From Johnsonella ignava ATCC 51276 (GTDB taxonomy: Bacteria; Bacillota; Clostridia; Lachnospirales; Lachnospiraceae), in assembly GCF_000235445.1 (NCBI RefSeq), contig NZ_JH378830.1:389314-453313 (forward strand): a DNA stretch of 64,000 nucleotides. The letters run 5' to 3'. How positions within the stretch are numbered: position 1 is the first letter of the stretch; each line of letters begins with the position of its first letter. Made by a program: the position numbers and the translations under genes. The notes beneath the pieces were generated by a model. It did no database searches. It had not been told where the DNA came from and worked only from the letters and a program-made list of their open reading frames with translations. Of this stretch, positions 8,398 through 17,309 are shown in pieces.

Positions 8398-9522
8398 TTA
8401 ACGTATTCTGTTGTTTTTCTGCAGTCCCACATTAAGTGCAACACCTGCCCATATATACATGCTAAGCAGCGAGCTTACCCCGTAACTTATAAAAGGAAGC
8501 GGGAGCCCTGTATTTGGAAAGATGCCTGTAGCAACCGCAATGTTTGTAAAAAACTGAAAAGACAAAACTCCGGCAAATCCTGCACATAAGAGCCTTCCCT
8601 GCATATCTTTTGCTTTCATTGCCATGTATAAAAACTCATATACTACAAATGACAGCAGCAGAATAACTACCATACAGCCTATAAAACCAAGCTCCTCACC
8701 GACCACAGCAAAAATAAAGTCCGTCTGTTCCTCAAGCAGGTAATTTCCCCTTTTAACAGATGCAAGGGTATCATTATTTAGCCCTTTTCCGAACAGCTGA
8801 CCTGAACCAATTGCCATTATAGAATTATCCTGCTGCATATTATCATCGGCGAAATGTGCTTTATCTATAAAGCTCAGTATTCTTTTCAGTTGGTAACCTC
8901 TTAAAAAAGATGGAACAAGTTCCCTTTTAAAAAGCTCTATATAAATGAATAAACCGGGCACTAATACAGCTATAGTACCAAATATCCATTTATAGTTTAT
9001 ACCTGCGACATATATCATGCATAAAATAGAAACAACAAGTATAAGGGTTGTTGAAAGATCAGGCTGCATGGCAACAAGCGCAAAAGGAACGGCTGCTATC
9101 GCTCCAAGTCCTATAAGGAAAAAAATATTATTAATATTATCCTTATATTTACTCAAAAACCATGCAAAAAACATTACCAGTCCTCCCTTTGCAAATTCCG
9201 AGGGCTGAAGTTTTCCTATAACAGGTACAACAATCCACCTTCTTGCAACACCTCTTGAAGTTCCAAGTATAAGAACCATAAGAAGTACAAGTATGCACAG
9301 CATATATATAGGTATGGCAAATTTCAGAATTTTATCATAAGGGATAAAAGAGAGTATGAACATAATACATACACCTATGCCCATCCCCATAAGCTGTTTG
9401 TTTACAAGTGCCATATCTCTATTGCTTGCACTCGAAATAACCAGTATGCCTATTATGTTAAGCAAAATAACATATATAACACATCTGAAATTGTAGTTTT
9501 TTAAATTGTATTTATCAAACAT
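8398..9522 (-). CDS. rodA: RodA peptidoglycan polymerase (SEDS family)
   Basis: Multi-pass membrane glycosyltransferase that polymerises lipid II for lateral wall growth together with its class B PBP. The 374-residue protein has about ten hydrophobic segments. SEDS signatures are visible: GKLQPSEFAKGG, QPDLSTTLIL, and the C-terminal GLPLPFISYGVSSLLS. A GAGGTAAAGG stretch precedes the ATG. It is preceded by the mrdA gene and followed by mgsA, as in related clostridia. RodA rather than FtsW or SpoVE is favoured by the mre/PBP2 context. One copy of the dispersed repeat follows its stop codon. Confidence 0.92.
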   Translation of the reverse strand: MFDKYNLKNYNFRCVIYVILLNIIGILVISSASNRDMALVNKQLMGMGIGVCIMFILSFIPYDKILKFAIPIYMLCILVLLMVLILGTSRGVARRWIVVPVIGKLQPSEFAKGGLVMFFAWFLSKYKDNINNIFFLIGLGAIAAVPFALVAMQPDLSTTLILVVSILCMIYVAGINYKWIFGTIAVLVPGLFIYIELFKRELVPSFLRGYQLKRILSFIDKAHFADDNMQQDNSIMAIGSGQLFGKGLNNDTLASVKRGNYLLEEQTDFIFAVVGEELGFIGCMVVILLLSFVVYEFLYMAMKAKDMQGRLLCAGFAGVLSFQFFTNIAVATGIFPNTGLPLPFISYGVSSLLSMYIWAGVALNVGLQKNNRIR

Positions 9523-9668
9523 AAAATGCCTTTACCTCATTTTAACTTAAATTTAAACAAAAATCCAGTATTTTTTTTATTTTTTAGTATTTTTATCAAT
9601 AGTTCAGAAATTTTTACATTTATTGATTTTTTTACTTATTTTTAAAGAGGTTTTTATTTACTTTTTTT

Positions 9669-9705
9669 ATCAAATATTTTTAGATCGGGATTAAAAATAT
9701 TTGAT
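9669..9705. repeat. 14-bp perfect inverted repeat in the mrdA-rodA gap
   Basis: Arms at 9669-9682 and 9692-9705 are fully complementary around a nine-base GC-richer loop, in a 209-bp extremely AT-rich spacer. It begins 27 bp after the mrdA stop on the minus strand. It could act as a transcription attenuator or stabilising stem for the mreCD-mrdA message, but it lacks a clean T-tract on either side. No coding frame is apparent in this gap. Confidence 0.6.
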
Positions 9706-9731
9706 TTAACTTTTAATATTGTATATTAGAT

Positions 9732-12605
9732 TTAATCCTCACGTCTTATGTCAAACACTCTGGCTGCTTCAGAATTTTCAATTTCTTCAAGGGTTGAAAA
9801 TCCGAAATACAGTTTATAAATATTTTTTGCAACGGCTGCAGCATTTGATGACGAGTAACCGAAAGGTATATTTACAGTTACAGCTATCTCAGGTTTTGAA
9901 TAAGGGGCAAAGGATATAAAGAAAGCATGGTTCGCCTTTGTTTTAGATTCCTGTGCCGTTCCCGTCTTTCCGGCAACTGAAACTTTAAGATCTTTAAAGA
10001 CATTTTTTGCGGAACCGTTTTCAACCACACCCTTCATTCCCTCATGTACATATTCCCATGTGGAATCTTTTATATCTATATGTGAAGATATATTAGGTGA
10101 ATAATCCTTTAAAATTATTCCGCCTCCGTCTGTAATCTTATTAACTACACTTAGTTCAAAAACATTGCCACGGCTTGCAACTGCCGCAACATAACGGGCA
10201 AGCTGAACATTTGCAAATGAATGAGTTCCCTGACCTATGGCTGACGGCTCGGGATTTTCATTTGAAATTTCCGGCTCCGTCTCAACAAGTTCAACTCCCG
10301 ATTTGTGGTCAAGTCCAAAAAGTGAAGCATATTTCCTGAGTCTTGAAAGTCCAAGCTCTGCACTATACTCACCATTGTTTTGCAGTGAGAGCCTATGCCC
10401 TATGTCAACAAAATAAAAGTTACATGAATTTTGTATAGCTCCGACCACATTAAGCTTTCCATGGTGCCCAGGATATATCCAGCATTTTATAGGAGGAGTT
10501 ATTATATCGTAATTACCGGTACAGTCAACCGTGTCATAAGGAGATATCACATTTTCTTCAATACCTGCAACAGCAACTATAGGCTTAAATGTTGAACCGG
10601 GAGCCTTCTTTGCCTGAGTTGCATTGTTGTAAAGAGGCTGGGACTGATCAGTTAAAAGCTTTGCAAAATATGTATTGTCAATACTGTTTACAAGCTTGTT
10701 GCTGTCATATCCTGGATATGAAACAAGTGCTTTAATCTCACCCGTATTTGTATCTACAACCACCGCTCCGCCGGTACATGGTTCAAGAGCAAGCTGTGCA
10801 GGAGTTATTTCAATTCTTTTGATCTTGTCTATCATAAAATTAAAAGCATAATTTTCACCACTTGAGCTCAGTGCATTTATAGCCGCCTCATCATAATTAA
10901 GAATTCCCTGATAATAAAGTGATAGGCAAAGTTCCCGCCCTGTAACACTTCCCTGTTTTATCATATATTTATATATGAGCTTTGAAAATTCCTTATCATC
11001 CTTCATAAGCCCCAGTGCATAGTCAATAAGTGCGATATAGATATCATCAGCATTTGAATATTTGCTGTTTATATTCAGCTTGCTTGTATCTATCCAGCTG
11101 TTTGAAATACCTGCATATAAAAAGTCTCTTAAACTTATCTCATCAGCCTTCCATTTAAGATAATAATCAGCATTTGTATCAATCTTTTCGTCTACTATAA
11201 GCTTCTGTGAACTGTTTGCTATTGTTTCATAAAGGTAATACATAAAGGCTTTTTTATCAGACTCAAGCATGTTCATAATTCTTGCATCAGGACTTATAAG
11301 CTCTGCACGTATTTCATCCATGCTTTTTTGACGATATTGAGTGAATTTATCAAATATACCTTTTTCTATGTCTGAAGCATCGGCTCTTGAAAATGCATCC
11401 ATTGAGAGTACATCATTGTTTATAAGCTGAAAATATGCATTTTTAATAGGTATTTTTCTTTCAGTTGAATCAGTTTTATCAGTATTTGGATCATCAGCAA
11501 TATCAAGCTTGCTTGCGAGTATTCCTGCAAGCTGCTGTTCTACAAGATGGTAGGTTCCTATCTGAAGCTCCCTGTCTATAGTAAGGTAGACATTATTTCC
11601 CGATATTGCCGGAGTTTCATAGCTTACTACCATTATATGTCCGAGATAATCCACTATCATTGTTTTGCTTCCCTTAGTTCCCCTAAGCTCTGATTCCATA
11701 CTTTGTTCAACGCCTATAATGCCTACATTATCATCGTCTTCAAACTCAGGATTATCTTTTTTTAATTCTTCAAGTCTGTCTCCCTGTACTTTACCTATAT
11801 AACCTACAACTGATGAAAAATATATACTGTCATTATAAACACGGTTTATTTCAGTTTCAATTTCAACACCTATAAGGTTTCCCGTATTTTCAAGTATATC
11901 GGTTTTTGTGTCTTCCGAGATATTTTTAACTATATTTGTCGGCGTATATCTATGATAACGGCTTCCTGCCATTGCGTATCGTATATTTATAATATTAAGG
12001 TTTTCCTGCTGCGAAATTTCAACAGCATTTTCGTGTTCATCCTTCATATCATTTAGCCGGTAACGTGCATTTGCACGCTCTATAAGTTCATAGGCAGTTA
12101 TATCCGATTTTGTTTTATCATTTTTATCAAGTTCATCTATTGATTTAAGACCGTAAAAATCTCTTAAAAATCTCTTTTTTGCAATATCGGTAGAAAATGT
12201 AAATTCATAATTTCCGTCAGTATCAATTTCAATCGGCACTGTAACGTTTATATGCTCACCATGTTTTTCAAGAAGCCTTACAAGTCTAAGTACCATAAGA
12301 TTTAAGCCGTTAGTATTATAGTATCCGGTTTCCATTATAGTAACTCCATAAGCAAGCTCGTTATAGGCAAGTAGATTACCGTTTCTGTCATAGATATTTC
12401 CTCTTGAAGCAGGCAGAAGCACTTTTTTCTCAGTTTTCTGAACATATTGTTCCTGGAAATCTCTACCTTTTACAAGTTGGAGATTAAAAAGCTTTGCAGC
12501 AAGTATAAATACAAGTATTGAGTGAATTATAATAAGCATTATAATTCTTGATGAAAGTATTTTTTTTCTTAAATCATTTAAAATTTCTAAAAAATCCCTA
12601 AGCAA
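9732..12605 (-). CDS. mrdA: Penicillin-binding protein 2 (class B transpeptidase, enlarged)
   Basis: Cross-links peptidoglycan during elongation as the RodA partner. One N-terminal membrane anchor (about residues 18-42) is followed by the PBP dimerisation domain with the conserved GNIYDRNG segment. The transpeptidase domain carries PGSTFKP (nucleophile SxxK), SCN in IQNSCNFYF, and KTGTAQ near the C-terminus. At 957 residues it is about 250 longer than typical PBP2. The excess is a helix-rich insert (roughly residues 360-610) between the two standard domains. Start is TTG at 12605 with GAGG upstream, overlapping the mreD stop by eight bases. Assignment is firm. Confidence 0.93.
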   Translation of the reverse strand: MLRDFLEILNDLRKKILSSRIIMLIIIHSILVFILAAKLFNLQLVKGRDFQEQYVQKTEKKVLLPASRGNIYDRNGNLLAYNELAYGVTIMETGYYNTNGLNLMVLRLVRLLEKHGEHINVTVPIEIDTDGNYEFTFSTDIAKKRFLRDFYGLKSIDELDKNDKTKSDITAYELIERANARYRLNDMKDEHENAVEISQQENLNIINIRYAMAGSRYHRYTPTNIVKNISEDTKTDILENTGNLIGVEIETEINRVYNDSIYFSSVVGYIGKVQGDRLEELKKDNPEFEDDDNVGIIGVEQSMESELRGTKGSKTMIVDYLGHIMVVSYETPAISGNNVYLTIDRELQIGTYHLVEQQLAGILASKLDIADDPNTDKTDSTERKIPIKNAYFQLINNDVLSMDAFSRADASDIEKGIFDKFTQYRQKSMDEIRAELISPDARIMNMLESDKKAFMYYLYETIANSSQKLIVDEKIDTNADYYLKWKADEISLRDFLYAGISNSWIDTSKLNINSKYSNADDIYIALIDYALGLMKDDKEFSKLIYKYMIKQGSVTGRELCLSLYYQGILNYDEAAINALSSSGENYAFNFMIDKIKRIEITPAQLALEPCTGGAVVVDTNTGEIKALVSYPGYDSNKLVNSIDNTYFAKLLTDQSQPLYNNATQAKKAPGSTFKPIVAVAGIEENVISPYDTVDCTGNYDIITPPIKCWIYPGHHGKLNVVGAIQNSCNFYFVDIGHRLSLQNNGEYSAELGLSRLRKYASLFGLDHKSGVELVETEPEISNENPEPSAIGQGTHSFANVQLARYVAAVASRGNVFELSVVNKITDGGGIILKDYSPNISSHIDIKDSTWEYVHEGMKGVVENGSAKNVFKDLKVSVAGKTGTAQESKTKANHAFFISFAPYSKPEIAVTVNIPFGYSSSNAAAVAKNIYKLYFGFSTLEEIENSEAARVFDIRRED

Positions 12606-13116
12606 CTTTTTGACCTCGTTTTATATCAATCTCTTCAAGTTTTCTATTGTATGCCAGTAAAAATCTGTACAAAAATAACGTAAAAAGCAGAGTTATTATC
12701 ATTTCAGGCAATATAATGATCCTGAAATAATATAAAAAATCTGCTTTCCCTCTTACAAAAAACCTGAAAATAAAAATAAATAGATTATATACGATTTCAT
12801 TGACTGAACATATTGCAAGCGGCAGAACTATATAGTCCTCATAAAAATACTTTGACAAAGTTCCGTTTACATAGCCTATCCATACGAAAATTATTGTAAA
12901 AAAACCAAATGGTCCGCTATAAAACAGATCCATAAGTACCCCCGTTATAAAACCGTAAAACATGCCCTCTCTTTGACCGTATATAAAACTGCATGTGAAT
13001 ACAAATATTATCATAAGATTCGGTGCAGCCGATAAGAACGGTATAAATGGAAAAGCACAATTCTGAATTGCAAAAGCTATTAATATAATTGTGGTATTAA
13101 TAATAATTCGTCTCAT
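12598..13116 (-). CDS. mreD: Rod shape-determining protein MreD
   Basis: Small polytopic membrane protein of the elongasome, 172 residues with about five or six membrane segments. Hallmarks are the N-terminal AAPNLMIIFVF region and GFITGVLMDLFYSGPFG, which match the MreD pattern. It lies directly between mreC and mrdA, the canonical order. An AAAGGA lies twelve bases before the ATG, a rather long spacing. Its stop overlaps the mrdA start by eight bases, implying translational coupling. Confidence 0.9.
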   Translation of the reverse strand: MRRIIINTTIILIAFAIQNCAFPFIPFLSAAPNLMIIFVFTCSFIYGQREGMFYGFITGVLMDLFYSGPFGFFTIIFVWIGYVNGTLSKYFYEDYIVLPLAICSVNEIVYNLFIFIFRFFVRGKADFLYYFRIIILPEMIITLLFTLFLYRFLLAYNRKLEEIDIKRGQKVA

Positions 13117-13169
13117 TATTTTATTAATTCCTTTAAATAATTTTCTAATGATAATTTAATAATTGCTTC

Positions 13170-14042
13170 CTAGTTATCTGCAGGCTGTGTATTATCATTA
13201 TTATCGTTTAGATAATCTTCCTTTAGTTCAGTTATTATAAGGACCTCCTGAAGAGTATCAAAACTTGCAACAGGTACAAGATATCCGCTTTTAGTAAGCA
13301 TATTCGGATCGGGAGCTATATCATAAGCATAACCTATAAGTATGCCGGGCAGAAATTTTCTGCTTATATTTGAAGTAACAATTTTGTCCCCATCCTTTAT
13401 ATCGGCACCCTGCCTTATATCATTCAACCTCAGTTTTCCCTGTTCATAAAGCTGAAGATCGCCTGCAACTATACAGTTTTCATTTGAATTTAAGGTCATG
13501 GCACTTACTCTGCTTACATCATCTATTATGGAACGCACGGTAGCATAATTTGAACCGACATCAGTTACTATACCTACAAGTCCTCCGTCCGCAAGGACAT
13601 TCATATCAGCCTTTATCCCGTCAAGTGCTCCCTTATCTATCCTGAACACCTGAAACCATCCTACTGAATCCTTTGCAATTATTCTTGCTCCTACCATGTG
13701 GTATTTATTATATTCATCACTTAATTTATAAAGTTCTCTCAGCCTTTTAAGCTCACGGCTGTCTGCAGCAAGCCTTGTGTTTTCCATTAAAAGTTCATTT
13801 ATTCTTGCGTTTAATTTTTCATTATCATCAAGAACCGTTCTTAACTTTTTATTTTCTTCAATATTGTTATATATAGCCCTGCCTGCTATATTTACTCCTG
13901 CCTGCACAGGCATAAGTATATAGCCTACACCTGTACGAAGGGGCAGAAGCCATGAATCCTTTACTGTTGTTATACCGATAGTTATAATACAGACAAGACT
14001 CAATGCCATAAGTATGAGCCTGTTGTCCTTTAGTTCCTTCAT
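13170..14042 (-). CDS. mreC: Rod shape-determining protein MreC
   Basis: Bitopic elongasome protein: a membrane anchor at about residues 10-28, a coiled coil at roughly residues 60-105, then the beta-barrel domain outside the membrane. The MreC signatures VGARIIAKDSVGWFQVFRID, ADMNVLADGGLVGIV and IVTSNISRKFLPGILIG are present. Its ATG overlaps the radC stop by four bases (ATGA). In most relatives mreB lies between radC and mreC; here there is no room for it, so MreC and MreD must pair with an MreB encoded elsewhere or with none. Confidence 0.93.
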   Translation of the reverse strand: MKELKDNRLILMALSLVCIITIGITTVKDSWLLPLRTGVGYILMPVQAGVNIAGRAIYNNIEENKKLRTVLDDNEKLNARINELLMENTRLAADSRELKRLRELYKLSDEYNKYHMVGARIIAKDSVGWFQVFRIDKGALDGIKADMNVLADGGLVGIVTDVGSNYATVRSIIDDVSRVSAMTLNSNENCIVAGDLQLYEQGKLRLNDIRQGADIKDGDKIVTSNISRKFLPGILIGYAYDIAPDPNMLTKSGYLVPVASFDTLQEVLIITELKEDYLNDNNDNTQPADN

Positions 14043-14740
14043 AAGTTTCCCTGTTCTCTAAAACTGTGATATATATTATCTCCTATTATTATATGGTCGT
14101 TTAAATAAATACCGACGCTTTTACATCCATTTGCCACTATCTCCGTAACTTTTCTGTCATCATCACTCGGGCTCGGATTTCCGCTTGGGTGGTTATGTAT
14201 CATTATAACGTTTACCGCCTGATGTTTAAGTGCATCTATAAGCACTTCTCTTACTGATATAAGCGATGCGTTCACTGTACCTATTGTGATAAGAGAATCG
14301 CTTATAAGTCTCTGCCTTGTGTCAAGATAGGCAAGTCTTAATTCCTCCTGCTCAAGATGACGCATATCCTGCATATAATATCCGGCACAATTTGCCGGGC
14401 TGTTAAAACAGACCGCTTTTATAGCCGCCTCTCTTTTCCATATCCTTTTTGCAAGTTCACCTATGCATAAAAGCTGTACTGCCTTTACCTTGCCTATACC
14501 GTTTATCTTTATATATTCATCATAGCTTTTGTGCATAAGACATGTTATTCCTTTGGCAGGTCCTGATAAATTCAGTATATGATTTGCAAGTGCAACTGAA
14601 TTCAAATTTTTAGTGCCTGTACGCAAAATTACGGCAAGAAGTTCGGCATCGGTAAGTGATGAAGGTCCGAACTCAAGACATCTCTCATAGGGTCTTTCAT
14701 CACTTGGCATATCCTTTATACCTGTATTTATTATGTTCAT
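14039..14740 (-). CDS. radC: RadC/JAB-domain protein
   Basis: A 233-residue protein with an N-terminal helix-hairpin-helix region (around IKINGIGKVKAVQLL) and a C-terminal JAB metalloprotease-like domain. The zinc motif HNHPSGNPSPSDDD (about residues 180-193) is intact. The former label DNA-repair protein is not supported experimentally for the family, so the biochemical role remains open. AAAGGG six bases before the ATG supports this start. It overlaps mreC by four bases and so heads the mreCD-mrdA transcript. Confidence 0.92.
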   Translation of the reverse strand: MNIINTGIKDMPSDERPYERCLEFGPSSLTDAELLAVILRTGTKNLNSVALANHILNLSGPAKGITCLMHKSYDEYIKINGIGKVKAVQLLCIGELAKRIWKREAAIKAVCFNSPANCAGYYMQDMRHLEQEELRLAYLDTRQRLISDSLITIGTVNASLISVREVLIDALKHQAVNVIMIHNHPSGNPSPSDDDRKVTEIVANGCKSVGIYLNDHIIIGDNIYHSFREQGNL

Positions 14741-14791
14741 TTAATTCCCTTTCCGCAGCTCTCCATGTACGGTCAAGGTTAATTGTAATAT

Positions 14792-16072
14792 TTATACTGT
14801 AATTATATTATTTTCACAAAGCTTCTGAATTGAATTTAATATTCCGAATTTACCATGTTGCCAGGTAAGTCCTCCTTGAAAATATACATTATATGGTTCT
14901 CTCATAGGAGCATCTGCACTAAGTTCAATAGAAGCTCCGGAAATAAATGCCCCTGCCGCCATTATGACCTGCGAGCTGTAACCCGGCATATCCCATGGTT
15001 GAGGGATTACATGTCCGTCAACAGGTGCGGCAGCCTGAATTCCGAAGCAGAAAGCTTTAACCGCATCAGCCGTTTTTAATGTAATTGCCTGTATTATATC
15101 ATGTCTTTTTTGTTCAGCTGTAGGATGGCATTTAAAACCAAGATTTTCATAAATATATGCTGCATATACAGCTGTTTTTAATGCGGCTGCGGTAACTGAC
15201 GGAGCCATAAAAAGTCCTTGATAGAAGCTTCTGTTTACTCCAAGACTTGCTCCTACTTCTTTCCCAAGTCCTGGTGCGGTAAGTCTGTATGCCGCATTTT
15301 CAATACAGCTGTGAGAACCTGCTATATAACCTCCTGTAGGAGCAAGTCCTCCTCCCGGATTTTTTATAAGGGATCCTACTATCATATCGGCACCTGCTTC
15401 AATAGGCTCTTTTTCTTCAACAAATTCACCATAACAGTTATCAACCATACATATAACATCAGGTTTTAATGTTTTTATAAATCCTATTAACTCTCCAATC
15501 TGTTCAACTGAAAATGTAGGTCTGTCCGAGTACCCCTTAGAACGCTGGATTGTAATAAGTCTGGTTTTTTTTGATATACATTTTTTGATTTTGTCATAAT
15601 CAAATGTGTCGTCGGGCAGCAGCTCTACCTGTTTATATGTTATACCATATTCCGCAAGGGAGCCTCTGCAACTTCTAATACCTATAACACCTTCAAGTGT
15701 ATCATATGGTTTTCCTGCCGGGGATAAAAGTTCATCTCCGGGTCTTAAATTTCCGAAAAGAGCAAGGTTTAGAGCATGTGTTCCACTTATAATTTGAGGA
15801 CGTACCAGTGCATCTTCTCCTTTAAACACCTCTGCATATACTTTTTCAAGATTATCTCTGCCTACATCATCATATCCGTACCCCGTACTTGTCCCGAAAT
15901 GCATCTCACTGACTTTGTGTTCATGCATAGCATATATAACTTTAAGCTGGTTATGCTCACAGATTGTATCAATATTTCTGAATCTTTTTTCCAAAGCTTT
16001 CTCAGCTTTATTGCCCAGTTCAAACACTCTTTTTGAAATACCGAGTTTTTCATAAATCTCTTCAAGTGCCAT
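14792..16072 (-). CDS. PLP-dependent methionine gamma-lyase-like protein (aluminium-resistance family)
   Basis: Member of the Cys/Met-metabolism-like fold-type I PLP family often labelled aluminium resistance protein (YnbB type), 426 residues. Recognisable parts are the N-terminal HFGTSTGYGYDDVGRDNLE, the PRIISGTHAL-type segment VRPQIISGTHALNLALFG, VDNCYGEFVEEKEP, and the PLP lysine in MIVGSLIKNPGGGLAPTGGY (about residue 238). The true substrate of this family is not established. The promoter region contains a 28-bp perfect palindrome at 16092-16119, suggesting dedicated regulation. GGAG lies eight bases before the ATG. Confidence 0.88.
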   Translation of the reverse strand: MALEEIYEKLGISKRVFELGNKAEKALEKRFRNIDTICEHNQLKVIYAMHEHKVSEMHFGTSTGYGYDDVGRDNLEKVYAEVFKGEDALVRPQIISGTHALNLALFGNLRPGDELLSPAGKPYDTLEGVIGIRSCRGSLAEYGITYKQVELLPDDTFDYDKIKKCISKKTRLITIQRSKGYSDRPTFSVEQIGELIGFIKTLKPDVICMVDNCYGEFVEEKEPIEAGADMIVGSLIKNPGGGLAPTGGYIAGSHSCIENAAYRLTAPGLGKEVGASLGVNRSFYQGLFMAPSVTAAALKTAVYAAYIYENLGFKCHPTAEQKRHDIIQAITLKTADAVKAFCFGIQAAAPVDGHVIPQPWDMPGYSSQVIMAAGAFISGASIELSADAPMREPYNVYFQGGLTWQHGKFGILNSIQKLCENNIITV

Positions 16073-16091
16073 ATGTAAATCTCCAAAAATT

Positions 16092-16119
16092 ATACAGGTA
16101 TATGTACATATACCTGTAT
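16092..16119. promoter_or_regulatory. 28-bp perfect palindrome at the start of the PLP-enzyme transcript
   Basis: Every base of 16092-16105 pairs with 16106-16119; the half-site reads ATACAGGTATATGT. It ends 20 bp upstream of the ATG at 16072. A plausible promoter lies just before it on the minus strand (TAGACA at 16148-16153, 17-bp spacer, TATTAT at 16125-16130), which would put the transcript start at or beside the palindrome. A repressor operator is the simplest reading; a 5'-end RNA hairpin is the alternative. Confidence 0.72.
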
Positions 16120-16272
16120 CTCTTATAATAATATAAATTTACTGATTTGTCTATTATATTGTTGAAGTACATTGCAGACAGAAAATAGAAATTTAAATTT
16201 TTCTTTTTTGTTTTTAAGTATTTATAATTTTTAATTTGTATTTCCTGACTGACTGTACTATATATTCTGCGT

Positions 16273-17187
16273 TTATTTTATCCATTTATCACCGGTATTA
16301 TCATTTACATTTTTAAAATCTATACCATAAGCTTTTTTTATTTCTTCAAGCAGTTTTTGCGAATCTGAGTCAAAAAGCTTAGGCGTTATTATTATATCGG
16401 CAGTAATATATCTCTGATCTGAAAGCTGTTTTGTATAGATTATTCCATAATATTTATATGTTATATCGTCTCTCTTTCCGGTATCATAATATTTAAAATA
16501 CTCTATTTTTTCACCGTCAATTGATATATTTTTACCTGTTTTCAGTCCGGGATATATTCTGTTAAGCCTGTTTCGTGAAGCATCAAGATTTCCTGAGACA
16601 TCATCAGCGGCATTTACTCCGACAGTTATATGTACTCCATGACTGCCTCCTCCTATAATTCCCGGAGAAAGATTTACACTTCCTCCATAAGGTATATAGG
16701 CATCTCTGATTTTATTATCAATATCATTGTAATGCCCCACTCCCAGATAATTATAGTCGGATGCTTTTTTAAAATCTACCTGTTTTAGATTTTCATTCTC
16801 CCAATCATTTTGTTCTTCTTTAAAGAGCCAGTCTCTTTTTTTTAGAGAATCTTTTACAACCTCTTCAATGCTCTGTTTTTCACTCTCAAGTTCCTCGCTG
16901 CTTTTTTCAGATTCAGTATTTTCAGCAGCAGATAAGGCGGCAGGATTTTCCTGTAGATTTGTTATATCCTGTGAGCCTGAATTATTATTTGTTTTATCCG
17001 ATGCAATGGTTTGTGAAGGCACAGCTGCCGGCTGTGCAGGGTCTCCACCTTTTTGTACCTGTTCGGTCAAACCGCCTGAACCTGCATTTACAGAACTTCC
17101 TGTACAGGCATTAAGCAAAAGAATGGGAAGAACTGTAAGAATGCCTGATTTCAGTATAAATATTGCTTTTTTACTGATTCCGCTCAT
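16273..17187 (-). CDS. Predicted lipoprotein of unknown function
   Basis: A 304-residue exported protein. The N-terminus has a signal peptide ending in the lipobox LLNAC (Cys about residue 28), a substrate for the LspA encoded at the start of the window. A Ser/Gly/Glu-rich low-complexity stretch (about residues 29-115) precedes a folded C-terminal domain (about 130-300). This domain contains VGHYNDIDNKIRDAYIPYGG and repeated Tyr/Ile strands. I do not recognise the domain. It stands as a single gene between the PLP enzyme and the transglutaminase-like gene, with AT-rich gaps on both sides. Confidence 0.75.
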   Translation of the reverse strand: MSGISKKAIFILKSGILTVLPILLLNACTGSSVNAGSGGLTEQVQKGGDPAQPAAVPSQTIASDKTNNNSGSQDITNLQENPAALSAAENTESEKSSEELESEKQSIEEVVKDSLKKRDWLFKEEQNDWENENLKQVDFKKASDYNYLGVGHYNDIDNKIRDAYIPYGGSVNLSPGIIGGGSHGVHITVGVNAADDVSGNLDASRNRLNRIYPGLKTGKNISIDGEKIEYFKYYDTGKRDDITYKYYGIIYTKQLSDQRYITADIIITPKLFDSDSQKLLEEIKKAYGIDFKNVNDNTGDKWIK

Positions 17188-17309
17188 TTTTAAAATAATA
17201 CCTCCATATAACTTTATTATATTTTAAAATTTAAGTCATCTGTAATTATTTTAATTTTTTATGTAAAAATAGCTTTAAAAGAATATTAAGTTATTTCATA
17301 AAATATCGA

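Noticed and set aside
8302..8589. A Cys/Arg-rich 95-codon plus-strand frame across the repeat and the rodA 3' end
   Set aside because: It is the antisense shadow of rodA and the repeat; composition and lack of a ribosome site do not support a gene.
9523..9731. Small hidden gene in the mrdA-rodA gap in place of min genes
   Set aside because: All frames are broken by stops and the sequence is nearly pure A/T; only the 14-bp inverted repeat remains as structure.
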